Below are positions 1 through 28,863 of a stretch of 64,000 bases of DNA, in pieces. The stretch comes from Amoebidium appalachense (Eukaryota > Ichthyosporea), in assembly GCA_963693365.1 (NCBI GenBank), contig CAVNZM010000017.1, forward strand, positions 2,046,001-2,110,000, written 5' to 3'. Within the stretch, counting starts at the first letter, position 1, and each line of letters starts with the position of its first letter. Position numbers and translations under genes: made by a program. The notes under the pieces were generated by a model, which had not been told where the DNA came from, did no database searches, and saw nothing but the letters and a program-made list of their open reading frames with translations.

Positions 1-570
1 ATTCCTGCGTTCCACAACCACACATCCATTCGCCACTCTTACGATTCCCCCCACACACACACACACGCACACACACACACTCTCTTTCTCTCCCGCTGGG
101 GCGACCACCACCACCACCACCACAAACACAAAATACACGCACACACACGCACACACACACACACTTATTATCGCTCACAAGTGCATAAGATTATCAAATC
201 TTATACTAAAAAAAGAAACAAGAGGAAATAAAGAATAAAGTAAATTAGTATAATGGGAAAAAGAATGATTAATTAAAAACGTAAAAATAGAAAAAATCCT
301 AAATAGGAAAAAATAATAAGCTAATGAAAGAAGTAATAATGATTTTCTTCCTAAATATATAATATTATCAAATCTTATCCTAGGAATATAAGCAAGAGTA
401 GATAAAAAATAAGAAAGAGGAACAAGAGGATATAAAGAATCTGATGTGGTTTATCATCACTCCTCCTGCCCTCCTCCCCTCCCCCTTCCCCCCTGACCCC
501 TCCCCCGACGTAATAAGTCTATTATTACATTCCTGGGTTCCACAACCACACCACATCCCTTCACCACACA

Positions 571-616
<46 letters not shown>

Positions 617-886
617 ACACACATGCACGCACGCACATACACACACTTTTGCTGCAACACCTGCAAGCACACATATACCCCCTAGCCGATGCAGAACGTT
701 TACCTCAAGTACTTTCCCGCGTTGTGCATGTAGCCCCCTCCCCCGAGGTAGGTCTATACGAAGGAAGCCCTAGGTATAGGGAGATCGGATGATAACCGGC
801 TAAAAAAATACAATAATTGATAATAATTTACAAAAATTAAAAACATAAACCCAATAACCATAACCCTATGTGTGTCTGGGCCCGAA

Positions 887-943
887 ATGGGGGGGCTGCC
901 GCCCCCCCAACCCCCGCTAAAGGGGCCTGACGGCCCCTTTATG
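887..943. repeat. Two adjacent GC-rich hairpins
   Basis: Two short inverted repeats lie side by side: a GGGGGGCTGCCGCCCCCC stem-loop, then AAGGGGCC-TGAC-GGCCCCTT. They follow about 100 bases of AT-rich sequence (about 790-870). No gene is attached. GC clusters in AT-rich DNA are common in organelle genomes, so an organelle-derived insert is one possibility. Confidence 0.4.
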
Positions 944-1075
944 TCGCTTGGGGATCGAATCGTTCTCCCCTGATTTTACGTCATCGGATCGTGTTTTGTC
1001 CAATCAGGTGCGCGGGGACTTCCGGCGTATGGACTTAGGTGCCCTCCCCCCCCCCCCCCCCCCCCTCTCCACCCC

Positions 1076-1119
<44 letters not shown>

Positions 1120-1494
1120 TTCGTCCCTTTCAAATGAAAACCCTCACATTACAAAAGGTCGCAATGGCTACAACATGCACACACAGAAATCCACCCCACA
1201 AGTAACCAAAGGAGGCTAGGAATAGCATATTTTCAGCATGATACTCCATCTTGGCCCCGTCCTCCCCTGCCCCACTCCGGGCCCCCCAATCCCTTTCCCC
1301 CCTGCCCTTTCCGCCCAACACACACACACTCACTCACTCACTCATCCGCCCACCCCCGGGCACCTTCATCTTCCGTCCGGCAAACCCCTGCCTCCCCTTT
1401 CGACGCACACTCACATGCTCCTTCACCTGAGGCTTTTCCTCTAACCACATGCCACCCCGCCCCTCGCCCTCCCCCCCTCCCCCCCCACACCCAT

Positions 1495-1527
<33 letters not shown>

Positions 1528-1790
1528 GATCGATATCAATAGCCCTCCCTCGGAAGGAATTCTATCCAGGGCGCCTTCTTTTGAAGCCTCTTTTTAGTTT
1601 TTTCCATGTATCTTCGCTTTCTGTAATCCTTTGTTTTCCACTTGCACGGGGAGCACGGGGACTCTGCCCGTGTATTCGTACCAGTGCACAGCTCCAAGCT
1701 CCAAGCTCTTTACCATCCCTCTCCTCACTTGCTTCACCGCTTCGAATTCAAACACATATGCATTCACTGTCTCGTATCTCCCCCTCCCAT

Positions 1791-1830
<40 letters not shown>

Positions 1831-2080
1831 CACACACACACACACACACACACATGGACAAAATACCATGATTCCTGTCCAAGACCAAGAATTCTCTGAA
1901 ACCAATCATCCAATCGCATCACTCCGAAAATAGTATTTGTAACTGGTGTATAGTGTGTGCATTTCTCTATTTCGTTGATCCTACTCGTCAACGTCAAACA
2001 CTAATAGCGACTACTCCCCCCCCCCCCCCCCCCCCTCTTCCCCCTCCCCCTTCCCCCCTCCAACACCCCCTCCCCCCCCC

Positions 2081-2112
<32 letters not shown>

Positions 2113-2765
2113 CCCCTCCTAGGTCACAAACATCTAATTACCCCGGCCCCCAGGCTAATTAGAGACGGAGACTTCCCTGCCAGAATGCCTCAATACATCC
2201 TCCGATCTTCACATCCCTACCTCTAAGACTTCCTCGTTCATTTCCATCACCCCAGGGGCTCCTACCCACTACTTTCCCTCCCTCCCTCTCCCCTCGCCTC
2301 CCCCCCCCCCCCCCCCCCCCCCCTTCCCCCCTCGGCATCGCCGTCTTGAATCGATTCCCAGGCCTCTGTTCTATCCCCCCCCCCACCCAACCCCACCCCC
2401 CCCACACACACACACACCCTCGCCCCTTCCCCCTCTCCCAACCCACATTGATATTCAAACCCTTACCGTTCCAACTACTCGAGCCTTCCCCCGGGGCAAT
2501 GCATATTATATTATGTATGCTTACAATGCATATTATAACGGCATACATATCCCCTCCCTGGCTAGTGGGACCATGCAGAACTTCAGCCAAGCTAGCAACA
2601 CAGCTGAATTAGGGAGGGCTCCATAGCACCTCATGGAGAATTTCTATCGATCTGGATTTCGCAAACAAATAGAAAGTTTGAACATGTTGGTCTCATCCCG
2701 TGCGTGAGCAGACACATGTGGGGTCATGGTGTTTCCTTAAAGAGCGATTTGGCCAGGAGGTGGGT

Positions 2766-2796
<31 letters not shown>

Positions 2797-2819
2797 GGGA
2801 GGGAGGGATGGATTGGGGT

Positions 2820-2888
<69 letters not shown>

Positions 2889-3733
2889 ACTTGTGTGTGT
2901 GTTCGAGGGGAGAGGGGGGGGGGGGAGGGGGGGGGGGAGGTCAGAGAGTCCGAAGTAAAATTCTATTAAAAAGCATCACTTTGAAATGCACAGCACCGTA
3001 TACGTAACTTCATCATTTACTCAGGGACTATAGTTCAATTAGAAACATACCCAACCAATTTCAGGAGAGCTCACCACATGGAGAAATTTCTCACTAGTAA
3101 TTAGTTCCACGCGTTTTGACACTGTTAGGATGATTTTTTAACATATGATGCATCATGGAGTTACCGTATTGTCTCCAGCTTCTTCAGTGGGTCATGGTAG
3201 GTGAAGGGGGAGGTAGGTGGTGGTGGTGGTGGTGGTGGTGGGGGGAGGGAGGGGGGAGGGGGGGCCTGGAAGGGAGCGACCAATGCCTAGGGGAGTGGAT
3301 GAAAAGTGATTTGCACAGTATGCATATATGTGAATTTTTCTATGATTCTTTCAGGGAAGTTGGGACGGGAGGGGGGGTTGAAGGGTTGGGGGGGGGGGGG
3401 GGGGGGGGGGGGGGAGGGGGGGGGGGATGTGTCATTGAGTCACTCTACTAGGCGGCATATGCAAAACTCACTGCATGTTTTTTGGCTGGGTGGGTGGGTG
3501 TCAGATCTGGCCAGAAGTGGTCTGCACGTCGAATTCGAAAAAGGGGGGGGGGGGGGGGGGGGGGGGGGGAGGCCCTGATGGGGAGGGGGATAAGAGCCAG
3601 AACCTCGAGAGTGGGAGAGTGAAAGAAAGGGCTAGAGTGCTTTGGTGTGTTCCCCCCCCCCCCCCCCCCCCCCCCCAGGCCCCCCCCCCTCCCCCCCCCC
3701 CCCCCCCCCCCCCCCCCCCTTCTTGGCTCCTTT

Positions 3734-3855
3734 CGTCCACCTCCCACATTGATGCATGTACATCCATTCTAGAATTAGAATACCACACATTAGCCGTCCA
3801 CCTCCCACATTGATGCATGTACATCCATTCTAGAATTAGAATACCACACATTAGC
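3734..3855. repeat. 61-bp perfect tandem duplication
   Basis: Two copies of a 61-bp unit, 3,734-3,794 and 3,795-3,855, are identical by eye. They lie between a long C tract and a 44-base G tract. The unit has no coding potential. Confidence 0.85.
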
Positions 3856-3862
3856 CCCCAGG

Positions 3863-3908
<46 letters not shown>

Positions 3909-4318
3909 ACACATTGACACGAAGGCACCAACCAGCCGCAAAAATGGTTGCCACACACACTGCACACACAACTATGCGTAATTGCTCACCGCAAGATCGG
4001 GTTGAGCCGCTCGCATTAGTACACCAAGTTGTTAACTTGCACAAGTTCAACTTTGTAACATTTGCCTTCGTTTATTTGCGGTGTAATATCTACCATCACC
4101 CCGCCCGGGGTGAAGACATAACGTAATTCCCCCTTACATGAGACTGGTCCTTGTGCCTCGAATTAAGAGTGTAAAATCCTACATAACTTGACAAACGGTG
4201 TAGATTCATTGACATAACAATGATTTACTCCTCAAGCAAAAGACTTGATAGATGTGTCATATTTCGAACAACTGTACGTAAATTGAGCATGTGCTTTATG
4301 AGGAAGCCGTGTGCGAGT

Positions 4319-4367
<49 letters not shown>

Positions 4368-4490
4368 TGTGTGTCTGCGCATGCAGTTGCACGTCTGTGT
4401 GTCTCCGTGTACCCCTGTGTGTGTCTGTATGTACTTTTCTGTGGGTGGGTTTTTGTATGTGGGTTTTTGTATGCGCGCGTGCGCGCACGC

Positions 4491-4522
<32 letters not shown>

Positions 4523-4834
4523 CGCGCGCGGGTGTGTGTGTTTGGATGTCTGTGCGCACCTATCATCACCATGTTCCATGTTGATTTGTTTTTGCATACT
4601 TCACACGGATAGGGATGGAAGGATCAGATCAAGACAGTACGACAATGAAGGAAATAAAGGAAAGGAAGAAGAAGAACCGGGACCTACATCACTGCAAAAA
4701 AAAAAAAGGCACAACATTGGAGGAACAAACAAGAAAAATCGGTTGAATAGCAAAAAAAATAAAAATAAAAAACTAAATAAAGAATGAATAAAATATAACC
4801 TAAAGTATGACAAAATGAGAAAACCAACACGTCA

Positions 4835-5128
4835 TCACCATTCCTCCTCCTTGTTGGGGTCCCGTGGCTTCCAATTGCGCATGAATTTTTGAATATCCGC
4901 AGCCATTTCCTCCGCAGATGAATTTTGGCCGTAAAATGCCGAAAATATCCCCTGGGGATCCATCAGGTAGATGATGATCGAATGGTCCACTGGTGGTGGT
5001 GGTGGTGGTGGGGGGGGGGGGGGGGGGGGGTTAGAATGGGAGAAACTGTACGAAAAACAAAAGGCAAAACCGGATACTTGCAGTTTGGACACCAAAGTAA
5101 GGGAGATATGGAGATATGGAGATGGAGA

Positions 5129-5217
<89 letters not shown>

Positions 5218-5653
5218 TGTGTGTGTGCGCGCGTGTGTGCGCATGTGTACATGCCATTGGATGGGTGTGTGCGTGTTTGTGCGTGTTTGTGTGTGTGTGT
5301 GTGTGCGCGCGCGTGTGCGTGTGCACACTCTCATTTGGTATGCGCTCCAGAGTTTAGAATGTGTGTATGTGTGTGTGTGTTCCCCGGAGGAGGGGTTAGA
5401 AGGATGGGGGGGGAGAGGGGGGTGGGGAGGGGAGGGGGGAGGAGGGGGGATTCCAAGACACCCAGACATACCGATATAGTCCATGGGGTTATCACTCATT
5501 GGTGGGCCCTCGGAGATGTGCACACGGTAGGCCTTGGCTAGTTTCTCAAGATCCTCTCGGGGGCCAGTCAGGCCAAGAAGGCGTGGGTGGAAATCTGTGT
5601 GTGTGTGTGTGTGTGTTGGGGGGGGGGGGGGGGGGGGGGGGGGGAGGTTAGGG

Positions 5654-5686
<33 letters not shown>

Positions 5687-6105
5687 GTTGCGCGCATGTG
5701 TCTGTGGTTCGTGCACGCGCTTAGGTTAGTACGGGGGGGGGGGGGGGGGGGGGGGGTGTTATCACAGTTCAAGCCGTTAGATGAAACATATCCGAACTAG
5801 AACTATCCCACCCACTCATAACAAAACTAAAACAATGAAAGGTAAGACAATAGTTAAAGACTGTCTAGAACAGCAAGGGGTGCATAAATCACGGAAACGT
5901 GTGTGTGCATGCAACTGTGAATGTCTTGTGCCAATGTGGGTGTGAGCAAGTGTTCCTTTCGTGCGCATGTAACTGTAATATATGTGTGTGTGCCTGTGTC
6001 TGTGCAAGTGCATGTGTGTCCGTGTGAGAGTGTGTGCTTGTGTTTGTCCCTGTGTGTTTCCCTTTCTTTCTTTCTTCGTCCCTCTGTCTCTCTCTCCCCC
6101 CCCCC

Positions 6106-6155
<50 letters not shown>

Positions 6156-6596
6156 ACACACACCTTTTTTTTTCTCTTTTTTTTTGTGTGTGTGTGTATT
6201 GTTATTATTGTTGTTATTGTTACCTTTTGGGGGGAGGGGGGGGGGGGGGAGGGGGGGGGAGGGGGGGGGGGGGGGGGGGGTCACCTTTTACGTATTTGTT
6301 GATGACCTCCACGGTGTCTCTCTTCGGGTCGATGGAAATGAACAGCGGCTGCACCTTGTCGGCCACCTTGGCCTTCTCCAGCCGGTCCAATACATCCGCC
6401 ATCTATTGTTCCGCCGTTAGCTTCATATGCTAATAATAGCACTAGGTGACTGTATTGCAGCTCTACCCGTGCCCCCCCCCCCCCCCCCCCCAAAAGCTTT
6501 GTCAGAGCGTACATGCAAACAAAAAGCTGCCGTGCCGTCACTGCAATGGGAAGAACCCAGACAGGGGCTGGTAAAGTGGTGGTGGTGGTGGTGGTG

Positions 6597-6662
<66 letters not shown>

Positions 6663-8066
6663 ATGTGTGTTGGGGGTGGGGCGGGGGAGGGGGAGGAGGG
6701 GGTAGGCGGTGAGGGGTCAAAGTGTAGGGAAGGGAGTGCACTTCGGAATAGCGGGGAAGGAGGGGAGGGGGGGAGGGGGGAGGGGGAGGCTGAAGGGGTT
6801 ATCGGTTTTTGCACCCAAGCACTCGTGCTGTGTGTCTATTCTTCTATCCATGGGTGGGAAGAAGGGATGGGTGAGGTATTCTTAGAAACATGATAGCCAC
6901 ATAGACAGACAAAAGCAGGGCAGACAGATGACCATGGGCAAGAGGGGGGTGGGGTTGGGTGGGGGTGGGGGGGGAAGAGACGAACTGGGAGTTGTGCGTG
7001 TGTTTGAACACAAAACACGAGCCAGGGTAGAGGATGAGGTGAGTGGGTGTGTGGGTGGGTGGGTGGGTGTGTGGTGGTGTGTGTGTGTGTGGGGGGGGGG
7101 GTTGAATGCGGAACACGGTACGAAGTACACATACACGATGAGAAGCATGGTGCAGGACACATGCAAAGGCAAACAGCCAAGTATGGGAACATCAGCAATG
7201 CGCACAGTATGCGTCATAAGCAGAGCCCATCCTCAGGGGAGAGGGGGGGGGGGGGAGTGAGAGAGATTGAGATAGGCACACCTTATTCAACTCATCGGGG
7301 CACACGTCGGGGCAGAAAGTGAAACCAAAGTAGACCAGCATCCACTTGCCCTGGAAGTCGGTGTCTGATACCTTCCTGCCTGTAATGGGCCATTAACGGT
7401 CAAATGCGGTCATATAAGAGAAATAGAACACTTTGCGTATGAAATTGAAATTTTTTTGTACGAATACAAATACAAATCGTTTTTAGAAAGAAGTTAACTC
7501 GCCCACATATACACATCGTCTCCAAGTACGAGTATAACTCTATGGGTACAAATACAAATCTGAAAGTACGTACATAACTCTTTGCGTACAAACACAAATC
7601 TTTGCATAGAAAACACACACAAAGAATTGCTCGAACATACTCAAGAGCTCCATACTCAAGAGCTCTCACATGACCCCCAATATTCTCACGTCAACCCGTC
7701 TGCATAATCCCCCACGAACCCTCTTCCCCTATCCCCCCCCCTCCCCCCCCCCCCCCCCCATTTTCTCCCACTTCATTCTTCAGTGCTCGCTTCCTCACTT
7801 TCCTCGGCCTTCCTCCCGTGTCTAAAATCCACCACCAACCCCCCCCCCCCCCCCCCCCCCCCCGGGTCTCCTTGTTTCCGCGAGCAACATCCTTACACAC
7901 ACACACACACACACTTAAACATTTCCTCGTTCCATTCAAACCATCCCCCCCCCCCCCCCCTCTTTTCTTGTCGACTCTATCTTGCTCCCTTGATCCTGCA
8001 CAAAGCACACAGTTTCGTGCGTGTGTGTGCACGTAGGTGTGTGAGCGTGTGAGTATGTGAGTGCGA

Positions 8067-8125
<59 letters not shown>

Positions 8126-8352
8126 CATGTGTGTGTGTGTCATGCCCACCCACCATTATGGTCGGTGAGGGTAAATGGCCCACCAATCCTCGGAACACCG
8201 ATCGGCTTGGCCTGATGTGTAGCAGCTGCGGTGTGGTGCTATTATTAGCGCACACACAATAAAAAAAGCGCCCTTGCTATCACAAAGAATATTGCCGACA
8301 CACCACTAGGAAGACACTCATCTTAGAAACCAAGCCCGTTTTTTTTTTTTTT

Positions 8353-8394
<42 letters not shown>

Positions 8395-8518
8395 AGGGGA
8401 GGGTTGCATGACCAACAATCCCTTCATTCCGCCATGTTATAAAACTCCGCTTTTTGCTTTGCTTCTCGAGTTGAGATGTGGTGGTGGTGGTAATTGGTGG
8501 GTGTGTGGTGGTGGGGGA

Positions 8519-8580
<62 letters not shown>

Positions 8581-8783
8581 CGTGCGTGCGTGTGTGTGTG
8601 TGTATGGGGAGGGGGGGGGTGGGGTGGGACGGATGTAATGCATGATAGAGGTTACAAAATAAATTACGAGTTTTAGAGTCAGCATAAAAAAAAAGGAATT
8701 GACACCAGCTAGAGAGCCTCTAGAGGTCCCGGGGGGGGGGGGGGGGGGGGGGGAGGCGGGAAGGCGTGTTTGTGTTAGTGTGT

Positions 8784-8832
<49 letters not shown>

Positions 8833-9149
8833 TGGAAGGTGGCAGACCGGTGTGTGTGTGTGCGCGTGTACAAGTGCATCTTATTTACGTATGTGCTTTT
8901 TGTGCTTGCGTATGCTTGCGTGTGCTTGTTTGTATGGGCATGTGCGCATGTACATATGCACATGTACGTGTGTGTGCTTGTGTGTATGTGTGTGCTTGTG
9001 TGTGCAAAAACATACTCTCTTTGACCCTCTTCTTCTCCTCTCTGAAGTAGTAGGTCAGACCGGCACCCACAGCAAGAAACACTGCAAGGGACTTCCACGA
9101 AACAGGCTGTTATGTTGTGTGTGTGTGTGTGTGTGTTTCGTGTGTTCTT

Positions 9150-9185
<36 letters not shown>

Positions 9186-10028
9186 GAAGGGAGGAGGTGG
9201 GGGTGGGGGGGAAGAAGAACGAGGAGGATATGTGTAGAATGTGTGTAAGAGAAGAGTTTGGGTGGGTGGGTGGACGGGGGGAAGGGGGGGGGGGGGGGGG
9301 GGGAGGGGGGGGGAGTTAGAAAAGAAGGGCTCCCTCTGTGATCTTTCTCACAGAGGGCGGGAAGTGGGGAAGTGGAAGTCGGCCAGATGAAGCCCAATAT
9401 GTAACTTTTTTGGGCCCCTCCCTCCTTCCCACCCATTCACCCACACGACCCCTCCCACTCGGGATTTCACCCACACACCATTGCGTCGGGTGGCAGAAAA
9501 TGTAGGTTTTTTCTTACCCCAAGCAAAAACCAGAGCTGCCGTCTGACTCTCTCTCTGAAATCCCCCCCCCCCCCCCCCCCCCCCCCCTTCCCCCGGATTT
9601 AAACACATACACACGAAAACACAATCCCTCTCCCCACTCCATTTTCCAACCCCCGTCCCCCCTCTCCCCTCCCCCCACCACCACCAAACACACACACACA
9701 CACCACCACCACAACCACCACCCCCTTCAACCATCACACACAGCTTCCCCGTGCATTCACAGTTTCTTAACTACACACACCTAAACCACCCATCAATTCA
9801 AATGGCGGAAAAACAACACTTGTCAAATTAATCAAATACACTTACCCCACCCTTCAATTTCTCGGGCCCAACCGGTTCCACAGGTTCCGGCCCAGAGGAC
9901 GTAGGAGGCCTTTCATTGGCCGGCTTGACTACACGCTTGCGCACTGGAAGTTGCGACTTTGGCGCTTGTGTTCTTTGGGGGAACGAGAATGTGGCAAACT
10001 TTTGTCGCTGGCCCATAAGCGCTAATGG
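4835..10028 (-). CDS. SCO1: SCO1/SenC family copper chaperone, mitochondrial
   Basis: SCO1 delivers copper to subunit II of cytochrome c oxidase from the inner mitochondrial membrane. Exons on the minus strand: 10,028-9,846; 9,106-9,016; 8,225-8,154; 7,379-7,282; 6,402-6,285; 5,594-5,472; 4,989-4,835. They join in phase to 280 codons including TGA. Landmarks, numbered from this part: [11 protein letters not shown] before a membrane segment (about 66-82), [13 protein letters not shown], the copper motif [12 protein letters not shown] (Cys 138 and 142), [21 protein letters not shown], and VDHSIIIYL with the conserved His (about 231). Order and spacing match human SCO1. The N-terminus is incomplete: an in-phase upstream exon ending at 10,798 encodes an Arg-rich presequence-like stretch but lacks an in-frame ATG. 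Introns of about 0.6-0.9 kb are filled with C/G tracts and CA repeats. The family call is very secure; the exact start is not. Confidence 0.93.
7106..7238. repeat. Dispersed intronic repeat, copy 1
   Basis: A segment of about 130 bp in a SCO1 intron starts TGAATGCGGAACACGG next to a G tract. It recurs with about 90% identity at 32,608-32,741 and 33,062-33,172 in introns of the surface-protein gene, with a shorter diverged copy near 40,388-40,445. All copies have the same orientation relative to transcription and abut a G tract. Confidence 0.8.
8154..8225 (-). other. SCO1: SCO1 exon with phase-1 boundaries
   Basis: This 72-nt exon was placed by phase. The acceptor CACACCGCAG at 8,226 gives the required phase 1, and the frame reads [21 protein letters not shown] nearer AG would break the frame. 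The donor is AATG|GTGGGT. Confidence 0.85.
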
Positions 10029-10122
10029 CTGTGGTGCAAGTAGGAAAAGAAAAAGAATGGGGAAAATGAGTGAAAGAAGCCTAGAAAATCGAGAAACGAG
10101 ACTCTGCATGTTTCCCTCGTAC

Positions 10123-10165
<43 letters not shown>

Positions 10166-10688
10166 GCCCCTCCGCACCTTCCTCCTCACCCACCTGTGCG
10201 CGCACAAAAAAAAACTCAAACACCAAACCACATAACCACACACCCACCCACACACGAAGTGCACACACACATGGAAGTACACATTTGTACACACATATAC
10301 CCTTCCAACTTCCAACTGCTCACTCACTCAAACCCGGAAAAGCCCCCCCCCTCCCTCCCCCCAAAAATACACCCCCCTCCCCCCTCCCCCCACGTCCACA
10401 CACAGGATTACACACGCACACAGTGTCTTCAGTGCGAAAAACGGAGAAAAAGTCGAAATGCGCTTGGCTCCTTCCCCTTGGTGTGTGTGCAAAAAAAGAG
10501 GGGGGGGAGTGGGGGGGCCGTATGTGTCTGTGTGTGGCAGCTGTGCAAGTGTGCGTCCGCGTACTCGAGCGTGCGTGTCGGTGTTTGGCATTTGTGTGTG
10601 TGTTTGTGTTTGTGTATGTGTGCGTGTGTGTGTGTATCCGTGTATGCATGTGTGCACACACACGCGCAGGCTCGTGTGTGTGGTGTGT

Positions 10689-10724
<36 letters not shown>

Positions 10725-10797
10725 TGTGTGTGTGGGTGTGTGGGTGTGTGTCTGCAACCGAAAGCACTATATGCAGCTAGCAACTTGAGTTACATAC

Positions 10798-10887
10798 CTT
10801 GTTTGAATTTAGAGTACAAGCAGCCCTTGCCGTTACTCTTCCCAAAACAAGGCAGCGCGTCAACCCAAGACCTACCCAAGCAGCATG
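10798..10887 (-). CDS. SCO1: Possible 5' exon of SCO1 (presequence)
   Basis: The minus-strand frame ending at 10,798 reads LTRCLVLGRVTARAACTLNS and is followed by a GTATGT donor. Its phase (0) matches the next SCO1 exon at 10,028. Arg without acidic residues fits a mitochondrial targeting peptide. The only nearby ATG (10,886-10,884) is one base out of frame and meets TAG after four codons. Either a further upstream exon exists, or a base is missing or extra in the assembly, or this exon is wrong. Confidence 0.4.
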
Positions 10888-12389
10888 TTCGTTAACCAGA
10901 AAGAAAAACCCTCTATACCCCTGAAATGAGCTTCCCCTTAGACAACAATAGGGAGACTAAAGTGTCACAATCGCACGTGTGTTATGTCAGGTCAGTAATG
11001 GATGGTGCATGGGTAACTGCTGCAACCATCATAGCGGACAGATAAATGTCAGGCAAAAATGGATAAAACGGTGTATGTCGAGAATGAGGGAAATGCACTG
11101 TACAAAGTTGACAGGAAGGAAAGGAGAAGGTGTGTGTATGGGGGGGAGGGGGGGAGGAACAAGGGGGACAGGGGGGAGGGAGGAAGAGTGCGAGGGGGGG
11201 GGGGGGTAGGGGGGCATACCCACGCGCACGTGAGTGGTGTGTGTTTGTGTGTGTATGTGTGAGTGTGTGTGTTTGTGTGTGTGGGCGTGTGTGTGTGTGT
11301 GTGTGTATGTGTGTGCGTGCGAACTTGCGGGAGGAGCGAACGGGATTCATCATATGGAAGTAAGCAACAGAAATGAGCGACAGGTGCATTGTATTTGAAA
11401 CTACACTCACGAACGTATGGAAAGGGGACACAAGGATGTTCCCAACGGTGCGCGTGCATGTGCAACGTCTATCACCGATGGAGCAGGATGCTTACTGGCC
11501 ATTCTGTTGTTTCCAGCAAGGTTCTCTCTGTTTTCTCGTCTGCCTCTCCTTTCTGCCTATTCGTACATAGATAGTCTCTGCCCCCCCTTCTCTTTCCTGT
11601 TTCGCTCCTTCTTTTGGCCCCGCAAACTTTGTAGAAAGGCTCAGCTCAGGCGGATTTCGGTAGAAGCCATGCACCGTCTTGCACTGCTCATTTCCATATT
11701 TACAAATTACGCGTATAATCGGCTCGCCCTTTCCCTTATATTTACTGACAAACCCCTTCTATGATATTGAATAACAATATGAACCCCAATTCATTTTCTA
11801 AATTTCTCTTGGACCGAGTTGGCAAAGGAATGCTTTACCCTCCTCTTGGAGCCAGAAATTGGCGGGAAATTTCGTGATAATCGTAAACACGACACAAAAC
11901 CAGTCACTCACAACACCCACACACACAGTCAGATCTGATGTTTAGTTGAAAGTTGGTAGCTATTATGTACTTAAACGTAGCAGCACTACCTCTGTAGCTA
12001 ACTATTCTTGGTGTAGATTGCAAGCCTAATCCGTTGTCCGTGACAGGGGAAAAGCGTAGAGCCGAAGCACCGCATGATTCTTTGCATGTTGTTTTGGGGA
12101 ATGATGAGTTGTGAGATTGGTCACGTTGGTTTTTAGATCTCCTGTTTATTTACGAGAGAAAAATTTAGTATAGAAACAACACCCGAAGTCCCTGAATGAT
12201 TGATTGTACAAACGTTTGTACGCATTCACGGCACTGGTGCATCTTCATTCAATAGCTTGGAAACTATATGATCTCCTGCTTAGCCATCGTGTGTTAACAA
12301 GGAGACCATAAGGCTTCCCCTCTAGATGTTTTTGCTGAAATAGAGAGACGATAACTCCAGCGTCGGCATTTTCTGCCCTCAGTATCAAC
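10888..12389. other. Divergent intergenic region between SCO1 and the ARID gene
   Basis: About 1.5 kb separates two genes transcribed away from each other. 11,100-11,330 is G-rich then TG-rich; 11,570-12,389 is of ordinary composition and may hold the promoter of the plus-strand gene. I see no TATA box or other site I would defend, and no ORF with protein-like content. Confidence 0.5.
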
Positions 12390-27638
<15,249 letters not shown>

Positions 27639-27895
27639 CTTCACCGAATATCCAACAAGATATCCCAAATACGAAAATTCAAAAGTAGGGCTTCAATGAG
27701 TTCATGCCATGTAAACTGTAAGTATGAAGTCAGCTACGGGGATTAACAACCGCAATATTTCGAACCATGCAAAAAGTAAAGTGCATAAAATATCATCGTT
27801 TCTGATACTTAGCAAAGTGTAATTTTGCGTACGTGACACCGTGTGTGTGTGTTGATGTGTGTTGCAGGCCAGGGATCGATATGGGGGCACCCCCG

Positions 27896-27927
<32 letters not shown>

Positions 27928-28061
27928 ATGGATGTATCCGATGATTTGAAACGGCTAAGCGGGTCACCTGGAAAACTCCCAGCATGTTTCGTAACCTTCC
28001 TTTTTGGTTTTGATTAAAAAGGAAAAAAAAAATAGAATGCGATTTGGGGAGGAGGGGAGGG

Positions 28062-28100
<39 letters not shown>

Positions 28101-28863
28101 CTTTGAAAACTATGATACAACATCCTGAGTACGTATTTTGTCGCGCCGGTGTGTGTATCGGGGAGAGAGAGGGGGAGGGGGGGGGGGGATGTATCATGCA
28201 TATGCCGGAAATATTAATGGCGGAGCGGGGCACATGGAAAAATCCATTCAAAGCATGCGCATAAACCATTTTTTCTTTCTTTCTTCTTCAAAAATGAATA
28301 AAAATAGATTGCGGGAGAAAGGGGGGGGGGGGGGGATCGCCCTGAATAGCGGCTGCAGCCAAATTGGACGAAAGTGTTGGCAGCTCAAATTGTCACCACC
28401 CATGCTCGCATAGGAGGCAAATGAAATGAAAAATTATGTGAAGACCACACTGATCCGGGATTGTATCTCATAGAGATACTATAAAAGGAAATGTCGTGGG
28501 CATGAGCTTACAAGTTGCTTTATATTCCATGCTCCCGGGCCCCAGGCAAGGGTGCTTTTATGTAAATCATATTTCCGCCCTATAAACTATCTCGTACCTA
28601 TCTCGATTTCTCGAAGGACGAGGAATTTTACTATGGCAACACGTCCACGTGGTTTTGTGGGTTACGTCCGTACAATGCACCTCTATGCTATATCATCCCA
28701 TACTGAAACACCATATATCACGACAAAAGAAATTAAAGGCTAAGTTACATTGAGCATTATGATGTCAATGAATCAAATACCCGAGCCAAATACATGTTTG
28801 GTAGTTGGTCAAAAGAAACAGATCTGATTGGTGTCCCACACGATTATAAAATTTAAATGGGTT
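27639..28863. other. Convergent intergenic region
   Basis: The spacer between the 3' end of the ARID gene and the 3' end of the surface-protein gene. It holds G tracts (27,900-27,927; 28,062-28,100; 28,320-28,336) and ordinary sequence. Two blocks, 27,905-28,060 and 28,190-28,320, are similar to each other (both contain a GGGGATG start, a TTCAAAA or GATTAAAAAGG segment, and AAAATAGA..GCG). Confidence 0.5.

Larger units (their letters stand above)
1..4834. other. Gene-free repeat-rich region
   Basis: No coding sequence could be supported. The stretch holds (CA)n and (TG)n microsatellites, many C or G homopolymers and short AT-rich islands. Two related blocks occur near the start: positions 1-60 resemble 529-590, and 187-250 resemble 366-446, in an A-B-B'-A' order. 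Open frames here translate to poly-Pro, poly-Gly, or Thr-His and Cys-Val repeats and are artefacts of composition. Confidence 0.75.

Noticed and set aside
380-11465. Many ORFs of 60-290 codons made of Pro, Gly, Cys-Val or Thr-His runs
   Set aside because: They are translations of C/G homopolymers and CA/TG repeats, open in several frames and on both strands at once.
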